A DNA stretch of 64,000 nt from Nereocystis luetkeana (GCA_031213475.1 JARUPZ010000021.1:3617545-3681544), one strand, 5' to 3'; numbered from the stretch's first letter, positions 12,901 through 21,912 are shown. The notes: generated by a model from the sequence alone, not told the origin. A program made the numbers and translations.

Positions 12901-13953
12901 TGCTTATTTTTGCGACCACGCTGAAGTTGAAATAGAGAGGTGTTCAGCCTGAGTACCAACATTGTCGAGCTGGCGAACGACGGCCACGATGAGCACCGGG
13001 CTTCACGCCAGGCGGGCGACGGGGCTGACTGTGGCAGAGAGAGTGAGGAAAGCTTTACCCGAACCGAATCGGTGGCGAGATGGTTGCGACAGGGGCGGGC
13101 GGCGTACGAGGCTGAGAGAGAAGCTCTTCTGTTCGATTTTTCCTTCTTATTTGACCGGTGCAAGGTGTTCCAATCAGGCAGAAAATTATTTCATGAGGGG
13201 ACGGGGATTTTGTTTTTTATTTCTATTTATTTTCGGTTTCATTTTTCATTGTTTGTGTGGTGCTGCTGCGCCGTGCTCCGCTTTCTATTTCGTACATACA
13301 GCAAGCATGTGAAAAGAAAAAAAAATAAGCACCCTACCTGGGGTAAGTACGTACGGACGGCATGTGAGCGAGCGTATATGGCGTCCGAGCTGTTTTTTCC
13401 TGAAGCATCGCGGCGGGACTCTTGGCATTATCAAGTCGCCAGTTTACAAGTGCAATCATGAAATAACTAAATTCAATCATGGACCTCTGTCCGCTTCGCA
13501 TAATTTGATGTACTTTTTTCCCTTCTGAGCGAAGCGCCTTGCGTATATATAATATTTCATAGCAGGGGGTACGAGTACCTGATCGAGTCCGACAATGTAT
13601 CGTATTATGCTTGTTCCAGTCCGAGATGAATCGAACTCGATCTTACTTCGCAGTAGTCCCCCTTTTGTCATTCTGAGTCAATGTCGATAAATTTCGATGC
13701 TTCATACGGGTACTGCATATACTGGGCATGGCGTTTCGATTTTGTGTAGTCCAACACAACTTCGATTGCTCCCGCGCCTTTTGTCCGGCAGGTGTTCAAC
13801 TTGCCCGAGGTGATCATCGCGATGGAGATTTCGGACGACCTGAAAGACTTCGGCTTTTTCGCGTCCACGGATAGCTCCGAATTCATCAGACAGGGCCGAG
13901 AAGATACCAAGCCCTTCCCGAAGCCTCGGTTAGGCAGAATGTGGTCGTTCTAA
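1..13953 (+). CDS. TIC22: TIC22-family plastid protein import component, 5 exons in window, 5' partial
   Basis: TIC22 proteins act in the plastid envelope intermembrane space, helping preproteins pass from the outer (TOC) to the inner (TIC) translocon. Joining 3-455, 3651-3799, 5091-5241, 10744-10860 and 13792-13953 gives about 343 residues in one open frame, with GT-AG at all four introns and matching phases (0, 2, 0, 0). Family landmarks appear in order: IPAFMVTNSKGSPYL, then AVFFTNLADAQEML, then RILVVSMEKAYGMV, then DIPVFFAEGLEV, then SPLFLDPADLLAAW, then FNLPEVIIAMEISDD and FGFFASTDSSEFIRQ, ending GRMWSF-stop. The frame is open to the left edge, so the start codon is outside the window or in an upstream exon. 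Residues before the conserved part are basic and then hydrophobic, as expected for a plastid-targeting leader, but this is inference. Introns are far longer than exons and repeat-filled. Confidence 0.93.
3..455 (+). CDS. TIC22: TIC22 exon 1 in window (partial)
   Basis: The frame beginning at base 3 is open to the donor CAG|GTTGGT at 455/456 and ends in phase 0. It encodes a Ser/Ala/Arg-rich stretch, a hydrophobic segment (SLATFTFGATAVSGLSA) and the first conserved TIC22 block (KLGNIPAFMVTNSKGSPYL). No ATG lies in this frame before ATG 315, so a start at 315 would give a very short leader; an upstream start is more likely. Confidence 0.85.
1396..1560 (+). repeat. CTG/GCC-rich low-complexity stretch
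   Basis: Trinucleotide runs leave several frames open on both strands (poly-Leu, poly-Ala, poly-Gln); nothing supports coding. Confidence 0.7.
2154..2595. mobile_element. element L, TIR-bounded insertion in TIC22 intron 1
   Basis: A perfect 24-base inverted repeat at 2161-2184 and 2564-2587 (tcagtgatggcaattccggc and four more bases) bounds about 430 bases. Inner parts repeat ttccggc motifs. No transposase frame; a non-autonomous DNA element is the likely reading. Confidence 0.65.
3550..3598 (+). repeat. (CCTG)n microsatellite
   Basis: About 12 units, 50 bases before the TIC22 exon 2 acceptor. Confidence 0.9.
3651..3799 (+). CDS. TIC22: TIC22 exon 2
   Basis: Acceptor ttgctttcgcgcag|ATG; donor GG|GTGCGT at 3799/3800, leaving two bases of a Gly codon. 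It encodes the block with AVFFTNLADAQEMLREMV and RILVVSMEKAYGMVKKG. The acceptor is preceded by a (CCTG)n tract. Confidence 0.92.
3876..3958. mobile_element. MITE family C copy in TIC22 intron 2
   Basis: Family C is about 83 bp, TA-flanked, with ends taccactctgggcgtaaata taaggacc and their complement. This copy begins 77 bases after TIC22 exon 2. Confidence 0.65.
4464..4493 (+). repeat. poly-G run
   Basis: Nearly pure G for about 30 bases in TIC22 intron 2. Other long runs are near 7814, 9119, 14283, 22340 (C), 25186, 34492 (C), 37958, 48929 and 50844. Confidence 0.85.
4689..4843 (-). mobile_element. R1 SINE-like copy with C tail
   Basis: R1 in its minus orientation runs gcttggtgcaagcaatgtct, ...gtgaaaacccgacatgctcc, ...catgcatgagatcgagtac, ...tcgagtacaccccccc. 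This copy lies in TIC22 intron 2 and is truncated at its 5' side. Confidence 0.75.
5091..5241 (+). CDS. TIC22: TIC22 exon 3
   Basis: Acceptor gtgccgaacag|G completes the split Gly codon; donor GAG|GTGGGG at 5241/5242. It encodes a charged helical stretch (MEFKLERDMHSVQKAMRLG) and the strand DIPVFFAEGLE. Confidence 0.92.
5318..5910 (-). mobile_element. R1 SINE-like element, near full length
   Basis: About 0.6 kb, in TIC22 intron 3. Beyond the short core it carries the 5' part shared with 51275-51840 and 58640-59185: a cttgcatatggatggcagc stretch, an actacgtgatatgattgctc stretch, and a distal part near tgccttgctcacgcagcgag. The core has an internal duplication at 5345-5430, each half with its own G-rich run. 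Confidence 0.75.
6133..6227. mobile_element. MITE family B copy
   Basis: Family B is about 96 bp, nearly a perfect inverted repeat: aacccttttagaaccgcagt cccgttttggggacaaa, a short centre, then the complement ending gggttaa. This copy is in TIC22 intron 3. Confidence 0.8.
6290..6565 (-). repeat. family D repeat
   Basis: Shares aaattctgcagcttc, catacgg/cgcatgagtcca and ggtgagctccgacgaaaatc with 7232-7392 and, inverted, with 12300-12475. Confidence 0.55.
6677..6788. mobile_element. MITE family A copy (6.7 kb)
   Basis: Family A is about 107 bp with long inverted ends ttacgggggaccatagttaa / ttaactatggtcccccgtaa, usually flanked by TA. This copy, in TIC22 intron 3, has a ccagta insertion in the centre. 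Confidence 0.8.
6930..7225 (+). repeat. (ATT)n grading into a 12-base minisatellite
   Basis: ATT units to about 6990, then about 18 units of ATTATTGTCATT with few changes, in TIC22 intron 3. Confidence 0.9.
7232..7392 (-). repeat. family D repeat
   Basis: agacacacccactccttgaa ttctgcagcttcagattttg to cgaaatcctcggtcacacag; adjoins the ATT minisatellite. Confidence 0.6.
7605..7812 (-). mobile_element. R1 SINE-like copy
   Basis: Complete core with two tactcgat-type boxes against a G run (C tail on the element strand); ends in gagctgcatcctac where other copies continue. In TIC22 intron 3. Confidence 0.75.
7846..8960 (+). mobile_element. element E, copy 1 (about 1.1 kb), in TIC22 intron 3
   Basis: Inverted relative to copy 2 at 12480-13548; shared landmarks include gtacatcaaattatgcgaag, gcgacttgataatgcc and the far end gagaggccagggatgcacca. 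Copy 1 alone has a GC-rich hairpin (gcgggcggcctacgccgccc) near its start. Its minus strand (8465-7917) carries an open frame with SFTRTESVARWSREGQTAYE and AEREALL, matched in copy 2. Family unknown; no terminal repeats seen. Confidence 0.75.
8966..9150 (-). mobile_element. R1 fragments interrupted by a LINE tail
   Basis: Pieces of the R1 catgcatggccgtagtcg box at 8980 and 9086 surround the LINE tail at 9020-9063; each junction is a G-rich run. The piece at 9086 ends in a long poly-G. Confidence 0.6.
9020..9063 (-). mobile_element. LINE 3'-tail fragment
   Basis: Bases actcatttgttgcttgcc and ttagtcatttgaccat match the last bases of the LINE remnant at 56200-56235; on the minus strand they end in gagtaccctcccctcccccc. 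Confidence 0.65.
9408..9565. repeat. family I repeat
   Basis: gcacaattcgatgcgagtcg acgagggaag ... gaccccggatctgagttacg; aligns with 24665-24835. Confidence 0.55.
10111..10335 (+). repeat. (GGGA)n microsatellite
   Basis: About 50 units with a few interruptions, polypurine, in TIC22 intron 3. Confidence 0.9.
10428..10680. repeat. family K repeat (gatctatctgtagatcat palindromes), just before TIC22 exon 4
   Basis: Palindrome-rich stretch with gatctatccatctatctg and cgggaattatctgtagatga; related stretches at 32540-32640 and 54835-54960. It ends about 65 bases before the exon 4 acceptor. Confidence 0.5.
10744..10860 (+). CDS. TIC22: TIC22 exon 4 (117 bases, 39 codons)
   Basis: Acceptor ctttttttcccgatcaatgatag|GTT; donor ATCAAG|GTGATC at 10860/10861; phase 0 on both sides, so skipping it would keep the frame. 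It encodes VSRDGGAVSPLFLDPADLL and the following amphipathic helix, the most typical TIC22 block. An 85 bp minisatellite starts just downstream of its donor. Confidence 0.92.
10900..11455 (+). repeat. minisatellite, about 85 bp period, seven units
   Basis: Each unit carries ctgttctggggccgtagatgg followed by a C-rich stretch (near 10913, 11006, 11085, 11152, 11258, 11341, 11423). It lies in TIC22 intron 4, about 40 bases past the exon 4 donor. Confidence 0.75.
12300..12475 (+). repeat. family D repeat
   Basis: cagctgtgagaaggaggatt to caaggagtgggtgtgtctat; inverted relative to 7232-7392. Short pieces also at 42411-42485 and 28942-28985. Confidence 0.6.
12480..13548 (-). mobile_element. element E, copy 2, inverted, in TIC22 intron 4
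   Basis: Aligns with the reverse complement of 7846-8960 over its length. The plus strand has an open frame (12940-13461) with SFTRTESVARWLRQGRAAYE, CKVFQSGR and RRDSWHYQVA; copy 1 matches on its minus strand. A further open frame on the other strand (12483-13163) is also conserved, with an in-frame length difference near 12600. Confidence 0.75.
13792..13953 (+). CDS. TIC22: TIC22 last exon with stop codon
   Basis: Acceptor cgccttttgtccggcag|GTG; 53 codons and TAA at 13951-13953. It encodes FNLPEVIIAMEISDDLKDF and GFFASTDSSEFIRQGRE, the usual C-terminal block, then a short basic tail. Confidence 0.92.
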   Translation: MFNLPEVIIAMEISDDLKDFGFFASTDSSEFIRQGREDTKPFPKPRLGRMWSF

Positions 13954-14280
13954 AAGTAGGAAGGCCTGGTTGCGGTTCGAGGGAGTTAGAGAGGCGTTTT
14001 TTGTGGGATTGGAAGCGTCTGATCGCCAAGGCCTCGAATGGGTTTTTCGACTGTTTTTATTTTGTTGTTGTACCAGTCTCCTGTGGTTTGGTGTTGCCAT
14101 GGCAGTTGCCTAGTCCTTGCATGGATTTTTGGACTGTTTCTCTGTAGCCTCTCCTTACCGAAGCCTGCTTGCACGGTGTTCTTCGACCGTTTTTGTTTTG
14201 TAACGTCTCCATGTCTTGGGTGAGCTACAGGGTTCTCGTACTGCGCATGTGCCCATCGTGCGTGTGGTTTTGTTTATGCC
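13954..14280 (+). other. presumed 3' UTR of the TIC22 gene
   Basis: A T-rich stretch directly after the stop codon, with three diverged copies of a motif like TTTTTCGACTGTTTTTATTTTG near 14044, 14125 and 14185. No AATAAA was seen. The 3' end of the transcript cannot be placed; the poly-G run at 14283 may mark an insertion beyond it. Confidence 0.4.
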
Positions 14281-14354
14281 GGCGGGGGGGGGGGGGGGGG
14301 GGGTCGGCAGAGGTCAAGCGAGAGAGATGCCGCAGAAGAACACATTGATTGTGC

Positions 14355-14550
14355 GTCGGCTTCTACAGCAGCAACAGCAGTCTCGTGCTGCTTTGGAATA
14401 AGGCAGTAGTCTAGTGCTGCGCTTTGATAAGCAGCGGTCTGGCGCTGCCTTGATGGGTGATATTCTAGTGTTGCTCTGATAAGCAGAACGCACGACTCTA
14501 GTGTTGCTTTTGTTAAGCAGCAGTTCAGTTCTAGGCTGCTCTAACATGTC
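14355..14550 (+). repeat. degenerate tandem repeat
   Basis: Five or so units of a 35-45 base motif like gctttgataagcagcagtct agtgctg. Confidence 0.6.
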
Positions 14551-14609
14551 ATCTCGAGATAGCCCCGCGGAATACAGGCGGTCGTGATGCTACAGCATCG
14601 TGCTGATAC

Positions 14610-15232
14610 AGCCTGGCGTCGTCGGCAGGACATGAGTTTTGGGTCCTGAGTTCGATTATCACACCTTCCATAATAAGCAATTGAAGAAAAGCGAACTAAC
14701 TGGAAAATGCCCTCCCTAGGTCCCCAATAAAAATGGAGCGGCGTCGTTGCCTCGACGTGCAGAGGTATGGGGGTGGGTTTTGAGGAGCCGCATCTTCGAC
14801 TCATGTTCTAGTTCGTGGAACCAGGTTTCCACGAATTTCCCATATTCCCACGTATACGGCCGACCAGGGTGGACTAGTGTTATGGTACTGCATTGAATGG
14901 CCTTGAACGGCCGGTGACCACCTTAGTGCAGGTACTGGGGATGTATTTGTGCGTATTACTGTACGTGGGAGGCGTATCTTAGATGGAGAGCCATGGGGTT
15001 CCAGCGAGAGGATTCTACGATCCCTCCGTCTTTTATATAGTCGTCCATCGTGGTCTGGAAGAGCTCAAAGTTGTTCTCCGCCTTTTAGTACTACATCGTG
15101 CTTTGAAAGAAATAAAAACTCGTTCTTCTTTCTACATGTAGCAAGCAAACAACACGCGTCAGTACCAACGAAAACCTGCTCCAACGAGCAAACCTGGCGA
15201 GGGATATTCTGTGTCCCACCCTGCAGAATATC
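14610..15232 (+). repeat. family F SINE-like repeat, copy 1
   Basis: Starts with a tRNA-like stretch (TGGCGTCGTCGGCAGGACA ... GAGTTCGATTATCAC, resembling pol III A and B boxes). It continues through gaggagccgcatcttcga and gggaggcgt, and ends near aacctggcgagggatattct. Confidence 0.6.
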
Positions 15233-15239
15233 CTCCAAA

Positions 15240-15745
15240 TTGGCGTCGTCGGCAGAAACTCGGTTTTTGGGTCTCGTGAGTACGATTATCACACCCTCCA
15301 TATCAAGCAATTTTAATAAAAGTAAGCACCCCCATGTCGACCCTGAACAGCACTCTCCCTTGCTTCCGCAAACAACTGGGATGGATTCGTAGCCTCGCCT
15401 TGGCCTCGCCGTTCATTGGTGTGGGAGTAGGTCCTGAGGAGCCGCATCTTCGATTCGTGTTGTACTTCGTGGAGCGGAGTTTCCACGATTTTCCCACATT
15501 CCTAGATGTACGGCTCATCAGGGTGGGCTTGTGTCACAGGAAATACCTTTAATGGCCTAAAGGCTGGTGACCACCAGAGGAGTGCAGGTATTGGGAGCGT
15601 GTTTGTATTACTGTAGACCCCACACGGGAGGCGTGCCGTCTTTTTATCTCTCGAGCAAACAGCGCACGTGCGTGACAACGAGAAACGTACGCTGAATAGG
15701 CAACCCTGGCCAGGGATACTCTGCGTCCCACCCGGCATTTCCTCA
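15240..15745 (+). repeat. family F SINE-like repeat, copy 2
   Basis: Head to tail with copy 1; tRNA-like start ttggcgtcgtcggcagaaac, then the same landmarks. Confidence 0.6.
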
Positions 15746-16364
15746 CACACGCCAGAATGGGTGCTGACGAAGCTTTTCCTCCGGCAGTGTTGGCACGCCA
15801 ACCGATGATGATGTGGTTAGCGGTTGGGCCCATGTCTGGTGGCGGGGAGTCGTTCCTTTTAAAAAATAGCAACGAGGAGAATTCCTGAGGTTTACCGATA
15901 GGGTATTCTAAATTCGAAACCAGAAACTCTGTCTCCCGTCTCAAGGAAACTCCAATCCTCGCAAAAATCTGCCCCCAAACCGCTCTCGCCGTTGACGTGT
16001 ACCTGGTATAGATTACGGCCGCAAGCGCGGTTCCGGCCGCGAGCGCGAAGCCGACGACTCCACCGGCTGGCGCGAAAGACGGTGGTTCGATCCAGGGAGC
16101 AGGGTTCCCGTGAACGCGGCTGCAACCCCGACCGCGAGGGGCCCTGGTGTCCGGGGGGATAAGGGTAAACGGCCCCGCGTACATTGTTGTTAGTAGATGC
16201 AGCGCGTTTCTACCCGATCGGCTTCGTTTTTGCCGTAGCTACCTCTCTGCATCGGCTTTGGGGTTGGTGTAGCAAAGCGTGTGTTATGATACCGCCTTCG
16301 TTCACGATTTATTCCCGCCCCTCAAGGCTGGGTCTTCCTTTCGTTTTTTTTTCACTTGCCTAGT

Positions 16365-16805
16365 CGGCTTCGTTGCCTCGCCGTTCAGAGGTGTGGGAGT
16401 GGGGTTTGAGGAGCCGCCTCTTCGACTCATGTTCTAGTTCGTGGAATCGGGATTCCCATGGATTTCCCATAATTATGCATATATATATATACGAACGGCT
16501 CATCAGAGTGGGCTAGTGTTATATGATACCGCCTTGGATGAGGCTGAAAGCCCGGTAATTTCCTGGGTTCAAGTATTGGGGTCGTATTTGTAGTACTTTT
16601 TGGGAGGCGTAGACGGTAAAACAGGGGTTTTCCCCGCGAGGCACGAGCCTGGCCCTCAGTCTCCGCGTGCACGAAAGGAATGAAGCTGCTCTTCTTCTTC
16701 TACCAGGTATCTCTGAGCAAACAACACACGTGAGCACCAACGAGTACCGACTCTCTGGTAGTTGCTAGGCAAACCTGTCCAGGGATAGAAACTGTCCCGA
16801 CCTTG
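16365..16805 (+). repeat. family F repeat, copy 3 (head missing)
   Basis: Begins at the gcctcgccgttcagaggtgt part. A second shared segment (ggccccgcgta ... gatgcagcgcgtttctac) follows copies 2 and 3 at 16140-16205 and 16880-16955, so the duplicated unit is longer than F itself. Confidence 0.6.
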
Positions 16806-16969
16806 ATCATATTAACACGTGCCACAGCGTCTTTGGTTTTTAGGTTGCCCAATGGTTGGGCCGGGTTGCGTTGCGTTAGGGGCCCTCGTGCCCGGCGGGG
16901 GGGGGGTAAAAGAGTAAACGGCCCCGCGTAGGTTAGATGCAGCGCGTTTTCTACGCTTGTGGCGGTGTG

Positions 16970-17690
16970 GTCATGCATGTCATGTATGCCATGCATGTAT
17001 GTGTTTTGACTCTTCCTGCACCGTGCCACAGCATCTCTCGACCGGCTCGTGATGCTTCTTTCCCTGTGTTTAGGCAGCTTCATGTCGTCATAGATATAAT
17101 TCGAGTCATTATACTCAAGCCTATAAATAGTGGAGAACGCCGTGTCCTTGTTCGGCGAGTCCACTCCGCGCTGCTGTATCATGTACCAGGTGCCATGAAT
17201 ACCAAGACACGAAACTACGTACGGAACACACTAAAAAATGAGTAACAACACCTGGGGAGCAGCAGGGCAGCGATTGCCGTGCTCTACAGTATTGAAAATG
17301 TACACGAAGGGCATCACATATATTTTGAAAACAAGCGTACAGCAGTCGTGGACATGAAGTCAACTCTTGCATTATTGCCGCAAAATGCTGTGGACTGCCG
17401 TTCATCCAACGCTGTTAAATGTTATTTGCATGCTTCGTAGTACAATACGGTACCGAGAACAAAAACACCCAGTATTGGTTGGGTGCTACATAGTAATAGT
17501 GGTACACACATATCAGTATAAAAAAGGAGCAGTACATACATACACACTACCCAGTCAACACTGATCGGGGGATAAACTGGTGCAGTAAGCGTGTTGGACA
17601 AAACAAACCGAGCTCGTCCTCGAACGGAAAGTCCATTACAATAGTATTAATCAAACGAGTAACCAACCAAGATATCTACCAACTAACATA
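16970..17690. other. intergenic stretch, nothing recognised
   Basis: Mixed AT-rich sequence with short open frames only; no splice-bounded exon or repeat family seen. Confidence 0.4.
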
Positions 17691-18415
17691 CCGACCAACC
17701 AACCAATCAATCAAACAATAAATCAACCGACCAATGTAAACAAACGCATCTCCGGCATCATCTCTCAGTCTTTTCCGGGCACGCGCTCTTCTCTTCCCCG
17801 GCCCTTACGCTTACTTTCTTTAACCAAATAGAAGCAAGTAGTAGTAGAAGTAGTAGTCAGTTTAAACAACACACACGTGTGATAAAAAATAGCGGGCTTG
17901 CTAGCATTGCATATAGCATCATTCGACCCGTGCCTACCCAGCCCGCATCAATAATAATGAAGAAACAGCCAATCACGACAGCTAAAATGCAACGTTAAAC
18001 CGGAGCGGGGGGCAGGAGGTGGGCAAGGCTTCTGATATCAGGTCGTAGTCAGCCCTTACAACGACCACCATCCACTCGCCCCCGTTCTACCTTCTCGCCT
18101 TGTCAAACCAACAACAGCGAACCAACCAACCAATCAACTCGACTATCCAATCAATCAATACATCAATCAGCCAAACAATCAATAATTCGATCAATCAATC
18201 AGATCAATCACCCAACCAATCAATAGGTCAACCATTCAGTCAATCAATCGACAAACCAATCAGTCGATAGAAATCAATGAAATCAGTCAACCAATCAACC
18301 CATCAGTTAATCAAGCAATCAATCAATCAATCAATCAACAAGCAAGCAAGCAATCAAGCAAACAATCAACGAATCGAACAGTCAATCAATCACTCAAACA
18401 TTCAATCGTCCGTTT
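17690..18415 (+). repeat. degenerate (CAAT)/(CAAC) repeat region
   Basis: Dense caatcaat and caaccaac motifs from 18110 to 18415, sparser before. Confidence 0.8.
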
Positions 18416-18419
18416 CTCC

Positions 18420-19560
18420 CCTCCCCCCTTCCCAACTCGTTACCCCTCTCATTATCTCTTGTCCACCCCCCCCCATCTCCCTTTCTTCACACACACCCCC
18501 CCCTCGTTCTTTTTTATAGCCTATCAAAAAAAAAAGTTGCATGCCCGCCGAACATCTCGAAGAAGCACGCACAATAAACGAGGCTCGGGGGTGGGGATGG
18601 GGGAGGGGGGGGGGCTAAGCCGTAATAATCAACACGCACTACTTCCTCGATTTTATTGGTTCTCTCGTTGAAGGGGTGCCCCGTCCCTCCCCTACGACAA
18701 AACGCCTTAGCAGGTCAGGCAACGACAGAGCTCTCTCTCTACTGTTTGCGCGTGGTGTTATCTATATAGGGGGGGGACTAATGCGGCAATGTCGACGCGT
18801 CCCTACATACTACCTTTTGTTACACGTACGAGTAACACTTCATTTTCGTGGTGCAAAATGGCAAAGAAAAAAAAAAAACAGAGGAAGGGGGGGTAACGTA
18901 GTCCCAAGAGTCACTTACTCACACCCCCTACCTGCTGTCCTGCTGCGCGCGCTCGAAAAAAAAAGCGCCCCCTCTCGCTTCTCCCCCCCTACACAGCGTC
19001 AGCGATGCCACAGGACGACGACGAGGACAACACTAATAACACGGAGCCAAATTATTTGTCAAAAAGGTCATGAAGGCGCACCTCCGACTCATCGAATGAC
19101 CCCCCCCCCCCCAACCCCGCCCCGCCGCCTACCCTGCACCATTCCGCCGACCAGGCCACAGGCGGCGCTTCTTTTTTTTGTTCCCCTCTCATCACTGGGA
19201 GACCGAATGACTCGAACCCCCCTCGTCAAAAAAACCAAACCCTACACGCTGCTCCCGTAAACGATGCTATAACAACAACAAGCAACCAGTAGTCCATGAC
19301 TTTTCGGCACACGAGAGATAGGTACGATATCATAATAAGCGCACTACGATTTAGATAACAAAACTCGAAAGAAGAAGCTACGAAGAAGAACGGAAGAACA
19401 AGGAAAATAATAAGAATTAAGAGCAAAGCGGATGTAACAACAACGACAAAAAGAAGAGCAAAAAACCAAAAGGGAAAAAGATCATAAAAAGTAGGGGACA
19501 CAACGGCAAAAGCACTCGACAAGCGAGCGAAAAAAAAACTGAGAGAGGAACCCTTTTTTG
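18420..19560. other. C-rich then A-rich intergenic stretch
   Basis: A plus-strand frame of 194 codons (18676-19260) is open but is Arg/Pro-rich and spans homopolymer runs. I see no gene here. Confidence 0.4.
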
Positions 19561-19867
19561 TTCATGGCAACATCCATCTATCCCTCTCTTGTTTTTTTTT
19601 TTTTTTTGTCGTGTTATTGTTTCTCTACCCCTACACTCCATAAATCTCACACCAAAAGCCTTCCGTTACACAACCTCACCACACAAAATGAACAAAAAGA
19701 ACAAACAAACACGTCTCCACCCCTTCTCTCTCTTTCCTCCCCCCCCCCCCCCCCCCCCGGCTCCTACACCGCCTCCACATTTTTGCAAAACATAAACTAG
19801 TAAGTCTACATGAACGTATATGGTCGTCTACACATTTTGTTTCTCGGCTCCACCCTCCGTTCCCCAG

Positions 19868-19931
19868 GCCAAGAAAATCGCTGACTTTTTTGAGCGCGTG
19901 GGTAGCACTCCCCAGAAGCCAAGGAGTCGGG
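19868..19931 (+). CDS. possible short exon with a PIP-box-like motif
   Basis: Acceptor caccctccgttccccag and donor CGGG|GTAAAA bound a frame reading AKKIADFFERVGSTPQKPRS. KKIADFF resembles a PCNA-interacting peptide but lacks the Gln at the proper spacing. It ends in phase 1 and so cannot join directly to 21643. Confidence 0.2.
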
Positions 19932-20204
19932 GTAAAAGCCAAGCTGTGGTGCATGCATCCAATCCGATGCCAAACACACACGAAAAGATGAAAAAAGAAG
20001 AAAAAAAAAAGCAGAAGAAGAAGAAGAAGAAGAAGAAGAAGAAAAAAAAAGAAAAGACAAAGGACAAAAAAGTAAGCAAACGAACAATTCGAAACCCTTA
20101 CAACGGAGAAGATGGGAACTCCCGCGGTGCGTGGGTGCGTGCGGTGCGGCCTGCGAAGCTACACAGCTCCTCAGAAGAAAAACAAAAAACCATTCACCCG
20201 AAGA

Positions 20205-20490
20205 AATTCCGACTAAATACGTACCTGGTGTATTAAGACAATAACCCGATACAGCTCTCAGTAAATATATATATATATACGAAGTACCAGGTCTAGCAAA
20301 AAATTAACCCGATTCAACTCCAATTAAACGTGCACGAGGTCTATGAAGACATAATAACCCCATACAACTCCGACTAAATGTGTAGCAGGTCTATAGGGCA
20401 CAACCCCACGTAACCCATGCACCAGGTTTATAAAAAAAAAACGAAAACCCGATGCAGGCCCCACTAAACATGTACCAGGACAGCAGGACA
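20205..20490 (+). repeat. degenerate tandem repeat, about 60 bp, five units
   Basis: Units contain aacccgatacaactcc, actaaatgtgtaccagg and tctataaagacaat in order; several units hold the TACCAGG motif. Confidence 0.6.
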
Positions 20491-20894
20491 ACGCTCTCAA
20501 TTCAGCCGAGTTTTTTTATTCCCCCCGCCGACTAACAGAAAAAAAAACTCTCAATTCGGCCGTGTCTTCTTTTCCATCGAAAAAACAAAAAAACGTATTG
20601 ACCAAAACAAGAGCAAGACCGTGGGAGCTGGCCAGCGGGGGTAGAGGGGGAGAACATCGGGTGGGATTCGGGAGAGCAAAACACGCAACTCGTGGAACAC
20701 CGTGATCGGTTTCAAACACGGAAAATGCGTGCGTTATCGTGACCCCCCCCCCCCCCACCCTGTCCTCCAGCGTTCTCTACCCATCGCCTCAAGAATCGAG
20801 AGCAGAGAGCTACCTCTACACACCACTTGAAAAAGAAGGTACCTGGTACAAGACATAAAAAACCACGCGCACTCACACTCACACAACTACCAAC

Positions 20895-20985
20895 CACTCA
20901 CTCAACCAACCAACCAACCAACCGACCGACCAACAGACCGACCAACCAACCTACCAACCAACAGAGCAATCAACCAACGAACCAA
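20895..20985 (+). repeat. (CAAC/GACC)n repeat
   Basis: Degenerate ccaaccaaccaaccgacc tract. Confidence 0.8.
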
Positions 20986-21642
20986 CACCTCAGCACCTTT
21001 TTGTCTCGGCACCCCCCTTACTCATAGCTATTGATAGACCAAATGTAGCAGACCCAAAACTTACTAAAATCTAGCAGATATTTGTCAAGCCGACATGAAA
21101 CCCGACCCGACCGGAGCCGAGCAAGTCCCCCAGGCACACGCAGACGAAAAAAAAAAGGGACGAAGTCATGCATGCCAATCTTCTCCGACTCGAGGGAACA
21201 GGGGCCAAAATAATCACAAACAAGGCGTTCTCCGCGTGGGCCAAAATACAAACCATACGCAAGAGAAAAAAAAAAAAATGGAGAGAGGGGGAAGGGAGGG
21301 GGATGGGAGTGGGGGTGACAGCGACGGATGCAAAAGCAGGTGGCGTATGCGATAGTCGTGACGGCATCAGCTGCAACATTGCAGCCTCTTTTCCTCGCCA
21401 CGACCAGCCGTAACCGTCCCCCCCCCCCGGAAACATCCCACCCTGATCAGGACACATCCGGTCAAAAATAAAAACAAACCGGCCACTTTTAGGAGGGCCA
21501 CCTGACTTCAACGGGAGGTTTCACACACCAGGGGCGAAGGCCCGGCCACTGGGATACAACTAGCAGGGGGCAGGGAATACGAGCCAGCAGGCCACCTCGT
21601 GGTGGGAAATGGTTGACACACCCCTCACCTAACCCCTTTCAG

Positions 21643-21912
21643 GCCCCTCCGTCGACAACAGCAACGGAGCCCTACGAGGTGAGCCGGCTCGACTACGAGC
21701 CTTCGCCATCAGTTCTGCATGGAGCGCAAGACAATCAAGACCTTCCTTCCTCCTCCTCCTCCTCCTCGTCCTCGTCCATCTCCTCCTCCCCCTCCTCCTC
21801 CGCCTATCCACCCCGCATCCCCTACCCCCTCCAAGCCCCTCCCGCCTCCTCCTTCCCCTACAACCTCAACGAGATCATCTCGCACTATACCAAAACAATG
21901 TCTAACCTGTAG
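21643..21912 (+). CDS. possible last exon of an unidentified gene
   Basis: Acceptor cacctaacccctttcag is followed by 89 codons and TAG, with a Ser-run in the middle and the end YNLNEIISHYTKTMSNL. A strong donor (GAG|GTGAGC) at about 21678 offers an alternative, very short internal exon. Not recognised. Confidence 0.35.
   Translation, partial: APPSTTATEPYEVSRLDYEPSPSVLHGAQDNQDLPSSSSSSSSSSISSSPSSSAYPPRIPYPLQAPPASSFPYNLNEIISHYTKTMSNL

Noticed and set aside
15549..16184. A 211-codon minus-strand frame
   Set aside because: It covers a family F repeat and its flank; part of it recurs in the second copy at 16.9 kb with different frame integrity.
17690..18415. CRISPR-like array from the regular caatcaat motifs
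   Set aside because: No fixed spacer length or unique spacers; a degenerate tetranucleotide repeat in a eukaryotic genome.
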